NCBI GenBank assembly: GCA_002238945.1 | Contig: MPNI01000009.1 | Location: 25,252-89,251 of the forward strand | Source: Proteobacteria bacterium bin106 | Lineage (GTDB): Bacteria > Bdellovibrionota_B > Oligoflexia > Oligoflexales > Bin106 | Reading direction: 5' to 3' | Length of the DNA: 64,000 bases | Shown here: one piece after another, positions 1-7,647 of the stretch | Position numbering within the stretch: position 1 is the first letter of the stretch | Layout of the letters: every line of letters begins with the position of its first letter | Made by a program: the position numbers and the translations under genes | Notes under the pieces: generated by a model | Told to the model about the DNA's origin: nothing | What the model saw: the letters and a program-made list of their open reading frames with translations, nothing else | The model's database searches: none

Positions 1-250
1 TTTTTTGATGTGGTTGAAAAGAAGCAAAAATCAATAAAGCAGCAAGAAGAAAAAAACATATAAACATCCACCACGGCGGTTTTTTAAAAGAAAAAATCTT
101 TTTTTGCTTAGTGGGAAGTGCCAATACGGAAAGAATGGGAAAATTCAAAGAAGAACTTTCACGTAGCAATAACCACCATAAAACAATAGAAACACCCAAT
201 AAAAACACACCGAAAAAAGCAAATGGTGTTGCTTGAAATAGATCAAACAC
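1..250 (-). CDS. BatA-like membrane protein, N-terminal fragment (runs off window)
   Basis: This reading frame is absent from the ORF track because the window cuts it. It opens with GTG at 250-248, three bases after the stop of the DUF58 gene, with GGAGG about 11 bases upstream inside that gene's end. It stays open to base 1 (about 83 codons). The start reads VFDLFQATPFAFFGVFLLGV, followed by more hydrophobic residues and basic LLRE. That resembles the N-terminal membrane segment of BatA/aerotolerance-operon proteins, which sit in the inner membrane and usually carry a periplasmic VWA domain. The VWA domain would lie beyond the window. Position directly after MoxR and DUF58 genes is the usual order in these operons and is the main support. 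Confidence 0.6.
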   Translation of the reverse strand, partial: MFDLFQATPFAFFGVFLLGVSIVLWWLLLRESSSLNFPILSVLALPTKQKKIFSFKKPPWWMFICFFLLAALLIFASFQPHQK

Positions 251-253
251 GTC

Positions 254-1264
254 CTACAACACCTCCCCCATTTTTTCAGCATATTCCTCTAAGGTGGTGT
301 GCGAAGGCAAAAAACAGTAATTTTCTCTTTGCTCACCAAAGGCTGTGATCTTATCACCATGAATGTGATTGTGTTTTTCTTTTAATCCCTTCAACCATCT
401 TCCCAGAAACTTACTGTAATATTTCTTCAAATAATCCTCTGTCACACCCTCTTTTGCCTTACTATGAGATTTAAAATAACCAGAACGCCTCAACCATGAT
501 AAATCCATATCTAGCCTTGAAAGAATATGGATGACATTACAGTTAAGAGAATCTATGAACTGGCGACAAAAAGGATGGAGAAGATCTGAGATAAATAGCT
601 TCGGCATATGACGGTATCTATCCATAAGAGAGGCCACAACAGCCTCTTTATCTAAACCATTCAATGGACTTTCTTGCACCTCTAAACAATATCCTAAAGA
701 CTTTAAAGTCATAGCCATGGAAGCATCTTTATTCTTACAACTTAAAGAATAAAGATCTGCAATATCACGTGAGTGAATCAAAGAAAATTCCATAAACGTA
801 ACCGAGCCACAATGGACCTGCCAAGAGCTTGCTTTTTTTTCATCAGAATCCTGTTTCAATATCAATATCACTCGCACCGGACGTCCATAAGACACAATAT
901 GATAAGCCACATTCCATAACACACGTAAAGCAATATGATGCTTAGTGGGATCTGCGATACGATACGCTTGTCTCAGCTGCTTATGAGGCCAAAACATAGA
1001 ATCTGTACAATCCATTATCATCACATAAGGCTGTTCTGTGGGGTGATGCACATGACGCACCACCCATTCATCGGTACGAGCTAGCACCCGAAAATCCACC
1101 GTTTTCATCGTGTCACCAAAACTGTAAGGTCTTGTGAAATCAGCTTGACTCGATGAAGAAGCTAGTAATTGTCGATGCGATCCTCCAATACTCAACGAAG
1201 AACGCATAGAAGAACGTCTCTCAATAGGATCATCATATGCCAGATAAGCTATGGAATGTTTCAT
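254..1264 (-). CDS. DUF58 domain protein of a MoxR/Bat-type operon
   Basis: A 336-residue soluble protein. Residues about 45-92 carry the DUF58 signature: RPYSFGDTMKTVDFRVLART, then VVRHVHHPTEQPYVMIMD. The usual family pattern is a Y-x-x-G-D motif, a D-x-R-x-x-A-R-T motif and a strand ending in a VWA-like metal site. Here that site reads D-C-T-D-S at 85-89, a degenerate D-x-S-x-S. DUF58 proteins are partners of MoxR-type AAA+ ATPases and are thought to act in assembly or chaperoning of membrane complexes; the exact role here is unknown. The gene follows moxR by 62 bases on the same strand and its stop is three bases from the next start, so the three are probably one transcript. The N-terminus is Ser-rich and poorly conserved. 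Confidence 0.85.
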   Translation of the reverse strand: MKHSIAYLAYDDPIERRSSMRSSLSIGGSHRQLLASSSSQADFTRPYSFGDTMKTVDFRVLARTDEWVVRHVHHPTEQPYVMIMDCTDSMFWPHKQLRQAYRIADPTKHHIALRVLWNVAYHIVSYGRPVRVILILKQDSDEKKASSWQVHCGSVTFMEFSLIHSRDIADLYSLSCKNKDASMAMTLKSLGYCLEVQESPLNGLDKEAVVASLMDRYRHMPKLFISDLLHPFCRQFIDSLNCNVIHILSRLDMDLSWLRRSGYFKSHSKAKEGVTEDYLKKYYSKFLGRWLKGLKEKHNHIHGDKITAFGEQRENYCFLPSHTTLEEYAEKMGEVL

Positions 1265-1326
1265 GCACCACCACTGTATTGTGTGTCATTGTTTCAACAA
1301 CAAGAACACTCAAAACCATTGAAAAG

Positions 1327-2394
1327 TCAATGCATCTTATCTAACAGACGATGCTTCTTTTCTATCACATCAATATGAGCATTGATAAAAGCATCCACTC
1401 CACTAAGATGACCACCCAGATGACGCAAATAAGAAGATTTCAGTCCTATTCTGTGACGTAATACAGGACATGCTAGTGCTTTAACATGTCGCCAACGCAC
1501 CTCTTTGTCACCCTGCAAAAAAGCTTTGGCCTTAGCCGCTGCAATCAAACACAATGATCCACGTGGTCCTGCACCATAACGTACTTGATGCATCCTTTCA
1601 TCAAATCCAGAAGGCTTCACCTCAGCAAGAGTCTCAAAGGGAAGGCGACTATTGCGCACTAACTCATTAACCAATTCAAAAATCACCCTATCTACAGTCA
1701 TATTGCGCACATATTCTAAAATTTTTTGCAAAAAATCCACCCGCTCAATAGATACCTCTTCTGGCTTTCTTACCCCATCATCCACTTCCTTAAGCTTGTG
1801 GTTATGATGGCCCTGTAAAATAGCAAGTTCTTCTTGCTGAGATGGATAATTCACAAGAACATGGATAAAAAAGCGGTCCAATTGAGCTTCTGGTAAAGGA
1901 AAAGTACCTTCTGATTCAATGGGATTTTGCGTCGCACATACCATAAAAGGTTGAGGTAAAAGATAACGAGTACCACCATAAGTCACCCCACGCTCCTGCA
2001 TGGCTTCAAGCATAGCTGCTTGAGTACGAGGCGATGCTCGATTGATTTCATCAGCTAACACAAGATGATGAAATATAGGTCCTTTGATAAATTCAAAAGT
2101 ACGCCGGCCTTTTGATTGATCATATTGCAGAATCTCTGAACCCGTTATATCGCTAGGCAACAAATCAGGAGTGTATTGAATACGGCCAAAACTTAGCCCC
2201 AAACATCGAGCAAAAACTCTCACAAGCCGCGTTTTAGCAAGCCCTGGCACACCGGTAAGCAAAACATGACCCGAAGATAAAAAAGCACACAATACCTGCT
2301 CTATCACCTCCTCTTGGCCAATGATTTGCTCATAAACCTCACCAAACAACTCATTAAATGTCTTTACTGCCTCAGCAGGCGTTGTATCCACCAA
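1327..2394 (-). CDS. moxR: MoxR-family AAA+ ATPase
   Basis: A 355-residue AAA+ ATPase of the MoxR group. Walker A is GVPGLAKT (about 48-55), Walker B is LVLADEINRA (about 111-120), and the sensor region reads ATQNPIESEGTFPLPEAQLD, all typical of MoxR. These cytoplasmic ATPases act as chaperone-like partners of VWA and DUF58 proteins, in line with the two genes downstream. The length matches the family. The first codon in the track is TTG, immediately followed by GTG; GGAGAGG lies about 7 bases upstream of the TTG, so either could start translation. No regulatory motif is evident in the upstream gap. Confidence 0.92.
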   Translation of the reverse strand: MVDTTPAEAVKTFNELFGEVYEQIIGQEEVIEQVLCAFLSSGHVLLTGVPGLAKTRLVRVFARCLGLSFGRIQYTPDLLPSDITGSEILQYDQSKGRRTFEFIKGPIFHHLVLADEINRASPRTQAAMLEAMQERGVTYGGTRYLLPQPFMVCATQNPIESEGTFPLPEAQLDRFFIHVLVNYPSQQEELAILQGHHNHKLKEVDDGVRKPEEVSIERVDFLQKILEYVRNMTVDRVIFELVNELVRNSRLPFETLAEVKPSGFDERMHQVRYGAGPRGSLCLIAAAKAKAFLQGDKEVRWRHVKALACPVLRHRIGLKSSYLRHLGGHLSGVDAFINAHIDVIEKKHRLLDKMH

Positions 2395-2523
2395 GTTATA
2401 TCCTCTCCATCAAATACCATATCACTGACCTAAAACGTCCTTAGCAGTGTGCTTCATCTTAGCACACAGAAAAACCATCCTCGGATTCTTACAAGCTTTT
2501 GTAAGCTCACGCTCTTACACTCT

Positions 2524-2563
2524 CTCACACACTCACACACTCACACACTCACACACTCACAAC
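2524..2563. repeat. 8-bp tandem repeat (ctcacaca, about 5 copies)
   Basis: Four perfect copies of ctcacaca and a fifth imperfect one lie in the gap between moxR and the VWA lipoprotein. The ORF that covers them (2449-2691) is explained by the repeat and is not accepted. The rest of 2395-3133 holds only the weak ORF listed separately. Confidence 0.85.
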
Positions 2564-2691
2564 CCTATCAACGTAGCCCATATAACAACATAACCAAGTT
2601 GGCACGAATCCTGCTTACTATGATATTGCATTCAGCCCCTGTGAGAAAACATGTGGCTGCAACGGGATGTCTCACCTATCCCAAACTCTAA

Positions 2692-3036
2692 ATGAGCGTT
2701 TCGGTTATATTCTCAATCTCAATCACATTTCTTCATAGGAACTCTTCTGTGAACAAAACATCATCTTATCAAAAAAAACAGCAATACAAGTCATCTTACC
2801 ACAAGCAGGCTTGGTACAAACACAAATGGCAGCGCTCCCCTCTGCCTTATTCTATGTTTACGCTATTGTTAATTTTTACCTTTTTGGGACACCTTAACCA
2901 CAATCAAAACTCTGAAGTTCCTCTTTCCACCATGGAATCATCTTCTCTTTTAGATCTCAAAAAAAACGGCACTGAACCATCTCAAGAGCTTCATCACCAT
3001 AACACTCTCATAGACCATGACATTTCAAATCATTGA
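2692..3036 (+). CDS. Doubtful small ORF upstream of the VWA lipoprotein
   Basis: A 114-codon ORF lies in the gap between moxR and the VWA lipoprotein and has no competing gene on the other strand. The N-terminal half is rich in Ser, Lys, Tyr and Gln. A hydrophobic stretch (MFTLLLIFTFLGHL, from about residue 55) could be a membrane segment or an internal start for a 60-residue exported peptide. No convincing ribosome binding site precedes either start, and I recognise no family. It is listed because no other gene explains the stretch, but it may be chance. Confidence 0.2.
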   Translation: MSVSVIFSISITFLHRNSSVNKTSSYQKKQQYKSSYHKQAWYKHKWQRSPLPYSMFTLLLIFTFLGHLNHNQNSEVPLSTMESSSLLDLKKNGTEPSQELHHHNTLIDHDISNH

Positions 3037-3133
3037 TAACTGTATATATATTTCTATTCCAAACCACTATTTTCATAACTCCAAGTGCCCTAGCACACCT
3101 TAATTACCATCAGCTTTGAAGGATAGAGTCACC

Positions 3134-4357
3134 ATGACAACGCACAACTGTAGTTACTTCATCACCCTAATCTTCTGTATGTTTATGGTTCTCAGCATGC
3201 TCATTTTTCCAAGCTGTGCAGAAGAAAACAATACAAAACAATTTCAAAATACCCCCACCCCTGTCAAAGGAGTGGAAACACAAATTGATCCCTCTTTAAA
3301 CGATACAAATACCTCAACCCCTACTCCTATCTCTGGCATAAACAACCTCAAACTTCCCTGGCAAGATGTAGCCGTATCCGTAAATAACGGCATTACAGAA
3401 GTCAACATCGCAGATGGACACATCAAAGAACTTAACGTTCTTTGGCTTATAGACAATAGCGTTTCTATGAAAGAATCAGGACTGCATCATATAGCCATGC
3501 AACAATTTGAAACATTTGTAGATAACTATAAAGATCATGCCAATATAGGACTCGTTACAGCCACCACGCCAACATCCAGTTTCTGTATCCCCCAAATGAT
3601 TGACCGCACAGCAACAGAGCGAGACCATGATTTTGGCTGGAACTTTGAAGTCACTGATGTCATGTTTCAAAACGTCTCCATAATCAATTGCATTGTGGAA
3701 TCTGTCTCTCCAGCAGCCACTCTCAATAGACTCTTTAGCTACGGTGGAGCCTTTGCACGCAGCCATGATGAAAGCTTCCTCGATCCCCATGGTTTTACAG
3801 CCATCATCGTCGTCTCAGATAGAGCGTCTTTATCCACAGACACCGAGCAACTTGTAAGCACATTGCTAGAAAGCCGTTTTCATCGCAATCTTGTAAGCTT
3901 CTATAGCTTCTCTTCAAAAGCTCCAAGCCAAGCAGGCGATAAAGGCAACAGCTTTACCATAGGACAAGATAACTCTCTGCGAGATCCCTATACAGACTAT
4001 AGAGAATCCAGCTATCAAACTCACTGTGGTACTCACTATACGGATTCTTACACCAACCTTTCACAACAACTCGGCGGTAAACGCTTCAATATCTGCGAGC
4101 AAGATTGGCAACCATACTTTGAAATCATCAAAAACGAAACACTCAGCAAACAACGTCAGGTATTTCGTCTAGATGGCCTTGCTCGAACCTCCACAATCCA
4201 CTCCGTCAGTGTTGGAAATACCCTCATCACAGATTATGATATTTTCGCTCTCCATCCTCCATTACTCATCCTAGGCGATGAATCCATCAGCCAACATCAC
4301 ACCTCTCTACAAGTTCAATACTCAACCACCTCACACCACGCATCTATCAACCCCTAA
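3134..4357 (+). CDS. VWA-domain lipoprotein
   Basis: The track begins at TTG 3116, but ATG 3134 is better: AAGGATAGAG lies at a suitable distance and the product then starts with a normal lipoprotein signal (hydrophobic MVLSMLIFPSC, lipid Cys about residue 28). A Pro/Thr-rich linker follows. From about residue 100, LNVLWLIDNSVSMKES matches the first strand and metal-binding D-x-S-x-S of a von Willebrand factor A domain, and later strands (ANIGLVTATTP, TAIIVVSDRAS) fit the same fold. The product should be anchored in the cell envelope and bind a divalent metal and a protein partner; the partner is unknown. The gene is divergent from moxR, the only functional hint in its context. A strong terminator follows about 70 bases downstream. 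Confidence 0.8.
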   Translation: MTTHNCSYFITLIFCMFMVLSMLIFPSCAEENNTKQFQNTPTPVKGVETQIDPSLNDTNTSTPTPISGINNLKLPWQDVAVSVNNGITEVNIADGHIKELNVLWLIDNSVSMKESGLHHIAMQQFETFVDNYKDHANIGLVTATTPTSSFCIPQMIDRTATERDHDFGWNFEVTDVMFQNVSIINCIVESVSPAATLNRLFSYGGAFARSHDESFLDPHGFTAIIVVSDRASLSTDTEQLVSTLLESRFHRNLVSFYSFSSKAPSQAGDKGNSFTIGQDNSLRDPYTDYRESSYQTHCGTHYTDSYTNLSQQLGGKRFNICEQDWQPYFEIIKNETLSKQRQVFRLDGLARTSTIHSVSVGNTLITDYDIFALHPPLLILGDESISQHHTSLQVQYSTTSHHASINP

Positions 4358-4424
4358 TCCTCTTTCTTCCCTCCTTGTTTCATCTCCTTTCTCCTCCTTT
4401 CCCTGATGTTTTCCTTCTCCTTAA

Positions 4425-4460
4425 GCCATCTTTGCTCTATTGAGCAAAGATGGCTTTTTT
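4425..4460 (+). terminator. Rho-independent terminator after the VWA lipoprotein gene
   Basis: Perfect 13-bp stem gccatctttgctc / gagcaaagatggc with a 4-base loop (tatt), followed directly by six T. It ends the transcript of the VWA lipoprotein gene. Confidence 0.92.
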
Positions 4461-4691
4461 ATGTGCTATCTCACTCAACTTCACAACCCTTCTCATATAA
4501 CCACCTGCTCTTTATGATCCATCCATAAGGAATCATCTCTCATCTATTGATATAAATGACTAAATGAAATGTCCTTATGAATATTTGACATTTCTATGTA
4601 CAATCATGCTTTCTCGATATACGGCGCAGAAACATATCTCACATCACATCACATATGACATTTTTCACCCAACAAAAAAGGAATGCTTATC

Positions 4692-4907
4692 ATGAAAAAC
4701 ACCTTCTATTCACAGCCATCACAGCAACGCGGCAGTATCGCTTTTGAGTATGTTGTAGTCACTCTGATGGGTATTGGTATCAGCTTAGTGGTGATGCAAG
4801 TAGCCAAAAAAGTGATTTATGAAAAATTATCCACCATGCAAGATCGTCTCGAAGAAACATGGGATGATGGTTTTGCACAAGATAGCGAGTTAGACAATGA
4901 TTTTTGA
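4692..4907 (+). CDS. Small pilin-like (type IV prepilin / Flp-like) protein
   Basis: The second ATG (4692) is preferred: AGGA lies 9 bases upstream of it, but directly abuts the first ATG at 4683. The 71-residue product has a short polar leader ending in QRG, then SIAFEYVVVTLMGIGISLVV. Cleavage after Gly14 would put Glu at mature position 5, as in type IV pilins and Flp/TadE-like pseudopilins. The remainder is a short amphipathic, acidic tail. This suggests processing by a prepilin peptidase and assembly into a small filament or pseudopilus, but no peptidase, secretin or assembly ATPase is in the window. It overlaps the next gene by 11 bases, so the two are almost certainly translated together. 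Confidence 0.6.
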   Translation: MKNTFYSQPSQQRGSIAFEYVVVTLMGIGISLVVMQVAKKVIYEKLSTMQDRLEETWDDGFAQDSELDNDF

Positions 4908-5322
4908 CATTCTTGCCACGTCTGCTCTTAGCTTACTGGCTACTACGCTGTTTTTAGAAATAACTCATCATGAAAGAATGGCTCGCAAACTGATGAGTCT
5001 AGCCGTTGTACGCAAGCAACAGTGGCAACATATCACCGACCATTGTCAAAATGTAAAGAAGAGTAGAGATAGTCAAGGAAGCCTCACACAACTAGGCATT
5101 CTACACTGCTCCACAGCACTGTATTGGAAAAATTCTGAGGGCTTATGGCAAGAGGTATGTTCAAGCAACCCTCGCCATCCTCACACCAGACCATTGAGAT
5201 GGTTTAAAGTCGAAACACACTGTAAATCTAGCTCTCAGCTATTTGCTCAGAAACCTGCTCAAAAACCAGCTCAAAAACCAGCAAGCTATTTTACAGTCCT
5301 GCACTGGATCAACAAATCTTAA
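4897..5322 (+). CDS. Single-pass membrane protein coupled to the pilin-like gene
   Basis: A 141-residue protein of unknown family. The N-terminus (MIFDILATSALSLLATTLFLEIT) is one hydrophobic segment, followed by a domain that contains four Cys and could form disulfides outside the cytoplasm. The short start and early Glu after the hydrophobic stretch could reflect a minor pseudopilin, but no leader cleavage site is clear. Near the C-terminus three 12-bp repeats (gctcaaaaacca type, 5245-5280) encode A-Q-K-P units. The gene overlaps the pilin-like gene by 11 bases. A role with that protein is inferred only from the overlap. Confidence 0.6.
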   Translation: MIFDILATSALSLLATTLFLEITHHERMARKLMSLAVVRKQQWQHITDHCQNVKKSRDSQGSLTQLGILHCSTALYWKNSEGLWQEVCSSNPRHPHTRPLRWFKVETHCKSSSQLFAQKPAQKPAQKPASYFTVLHWINKS

Positions 5323-5334
5323 AACATCCATCTG

Positions 5335-7263
5335 CTAACAAGCAAGATCTTCCACAGAAGCTGACTTGTCATCTTTGCCTTCATCTTCCACTGCTACCTG
5401 ACTAGAGCTATCTTTATTCTCTTTAACAGCATCTTTTTCAAAAAGAGTGTGCAAAGATGCTGTCTGTTTAGGCATGATGGCAGCATCACGTCCTAAAGAC
5501 TTAGGGGCTCTTTGAGGCAAAGATGGCGTTTGTGCAAGCGTATCAAAACCAAAACGACGATGAAGATCTTCTGCTCTTTCTGGCTTATGCAATAAAAATC
5601 CTTGCACATAATCCACTCCTAAACGCTTACATACTCGCAGCTCTTCAATAGTTTCTACTCCTTCAGCAAGGAGCTTATGATTGAATCGACTGGAGTAGTC
5701 CACAAATAACTTGATAATGCTTTCTTTTTGAGGATCCTTATCCACATCTACAATAATGGCACGATCAAGCTTCACAAGATCTGGTTTAATGGCAATAAGC
5801 CTTTGAAAATTCGCATACCCTCTACACACATCATCTGTGGCAATACGACAATCTATACGCTGCAAACGTGATTTAGCTTCAAGCAGAAAATCAAAGTTCT
5901 TAATGATACGCGACTCAGCAATTTCAAAAGTGATCTGACTTCCTTTGGGAATCAAATGAGCCAGCTTTTCTATATAATAGAGATTTCTTGGAAAGATATT
6001 CACCAACAGCATACCTGGTAAATGCAAACCATTCTCTGTGGCTAAACCGATACACACTTGATCAAGTTCTAAAGATACATCACACTTTTGAGCAAGCTTG
6101 AATAAGGTATCAGGATTGAGAAATCGCGGATCCACATGAAATTCCTGATCACCAACATACTCTTTGATCCTGGCTACATCGATACCCAGTAATGATTCAA
6201 AACCATAGAGCTTATCACGCATACTCGATAAACTATCTTGCTCACGAGCATGGTGAACATCTTCTTCGCTGATGTTTTTAAGATCAAAAACTCCCTGAAA
6301 TCTCGAATAAAAGAAATCATCACTTGCCATCAATGACTGCAGAAAATCTTTTTCCTTAGCCGTAGCAGAACTTTGAAGCAAGCCAGCATTTCTCTTTGCT
6401 TGCCGAACAGCTATGTTGATCTGATCTTGGACATTGAAACAATGGTTATGCATCAAAGATGCATAACCAACAGAAAACGATAACATCTTCTCAAAAAGAC
6501 CTACCATATTCTGTTGCTGACCATGAGTCATCAAAAATTCTCTCACCTGTATTTGCAATTGACAAAAGAATTTATGAGAAAAATCATTCAAAAATCCACA
6601 CGGTAAAACTTTACCGTGTTCTTGATGAAAAGGCGTAAAGATATAATACACATTGGAATTAGCATCTTGACGAAAGATCAAGTCCTGCTCTGTGGAACGG
6701 CCCATTTCCTGCCATACTTTTCGCACCACCTTAGAAAACATATCAAGCATTTGAGCATGAACCTTCACCCCATACTCCGTATAGATGTTCTGATGAGCTG
6801 AAGCATCGATATACATCAAATACACAATTTTGTGATTTAAAACAAAATTAGCTAGCACCTGACGATCAAAAAAGGATGTACAACTGCTATGGCGAAACCA
6901 AGAAGGACCCACTCGATAATCTTTTTGAATATAATTGGCTAAATCCACAGCCCCCATAGTGACGTGAATCATAGGAAAATCGTAATCTTTTTTCAGCCAA
7001 TTGCCAGGCTGCTCATGACCATCTGGTGAGAGCAGAAAAAGAGCTGCTTTCTTAGCCCATCCCTTAAGCACTTCTTGCCATAACTTACTATCCAAGGCAG
7101 GATGACAAGCATCTGCTACCACCACAGCAAACTCTTGATGAAAGGTTTGCATATATGACAGAAGATCACCATCAACAATTCGACTGACCACAACACCATG
7201 CTCGGTTAATTCTGATTCTAAAGACTCCCCATAAGCTTGATCAGATAAAGCGATCAGTATCAT
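5335..7263 (-). CDS. Receiver-like / degenerate GGDEF / EAL domain protein
   Basis: A 642-residue cytoplasmic protein with three parts. Residues 1-115 look like a receiver fold (ILIALSDQ, VVVADACHP) with an altered active site. The middle (about 130-300) resembles a GGDEF domain without a GGDEF motif. From about 318 an EAL phosphodiesterase domain starts with FQGVFDLKN and GFESLLG (E-S-L for E-A-L). It keeps NIFPRNL, FEIAES, ATDDVCRGYANF, VKLDRA, LLAEGVET and YVQGFLLHKP. The key acidic, Asn, Lys and Gln residues are therefore present, so hydrolysis of cyclic di-GMP is plausible; D-D-F-G is D-D-V-C. The start is supported by AGGA 9 bases upstream. It stands alone, convergent with the pilin-like pair. 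The acidic C-terminal tail is low-complexity. Confidence 0.85.
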   Translation of the reverse strand: MILIALSDQAYGESLESELTEHGVVVSRIVDGDLLSYMQTFHQEFAVVVADACHPALDSKLWQEVLKGWAKKAALFLLSPDGHEQPGNWLKKDYDFPMIHVTMGAVDLANYIQKDYRVGPSWFRHSSCTSFFDRQVLANFVLNHKIVYLMYIDASAHQNIYTEYGVKVHAQMLDMFSKVVRKVWQEMGRSTEQDLIFRQDANSNVYYIFTPFHQEHGKVLPCGFLNDFSHKFFCQLQIQVREFLMTHGQQQNMVGLFEKMLSFSVGYASLMHNHCFNVQDQINIAVRQAKRNAGLLQSSATAKEKDFLQSLMASDDFFYSRFQGVFDLKNISEEDVHHAREQDSLSSMRDKLYGFESLLGIDVARIKEYVGDQEFHVDPRFLNPDTLFKLAQKCDVSLELDQVCIGLATENGLHLPGMLLVNIFPRNLYYIEKLAHLIPKGSQITFEIAESRIIKNFDFLLEAKSRLQRIDCRIATDDVCRGYANFQRLIAIKPDLVKLDRAIIVDVDKDPQKESIIKLFVDYSSRFNHKLLAEGVETIEELRVCKRLGVDYVQGFLLHKPERAEDLHRRFGFDTLAQTPSLPQRAPKSLGRDAAIMPKQTASLHTLFEKDAVKENKDSSSQVAVEDEGKDDKSASVEDLAC

Positions 7264-7540
7264 GAAATTTCCTATCTTTCCTAACTTATTAACAAATGAT
7301 TCATTGCAATATCATAAAGCTTCACCCATGATGCAACGAGCATATCTATACAGCCTACTCACTCCATCAGGCTCACACATATCGTCTTGATGAAAAAAAA
7401 GTTAATCATCAACTTTTTCACCACCCACGCCCCATCAGCAAGTCCTATCAAATCCAATCACTTCCCGTTACACCAAAGATTATTTATTATAGACATCTCA
7501 CAGCCAGCACAAACAGCTAGCAAACAAGCTAGCAAAAATC

Positions 7541-7585
7541 TTGTTATGTTTTCAAACAGACTCACATAATATAAACACTTATAAT
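7541..7585 (+). promoter_or_regulatory. Candidate promoter for alaS
   Basis: The gap 7264-7647 has no credible gene (the 60-codon ORF at 7387 lacks a binding site). TTGTTA at 7541 and CATAAT at 7565 are 18 bases apart, and a TATAAT follows at 7580. Either could serve a sigma-70-type promoter for alaS. AT-rich sequence makes chance matches likely. Confidence 0.3.
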
Positions 7586-7647
7586 ATAAAGTGAGCTCTC
7601 TTAGCACAGTCAAAACCATAAGCACAACATCACAACACAGAGGAACT

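Noticed and set aside
2449-2691. 80-codon plus-strand ORF after moxR
   Set aside because: Largely produced by the ctcacaca repeat; no binding site; low-complexity product.
7387-7569. 60-codon ORF before alaS
   Set aside because: No binding site, AT-rich gap sequence, no recognisable product.
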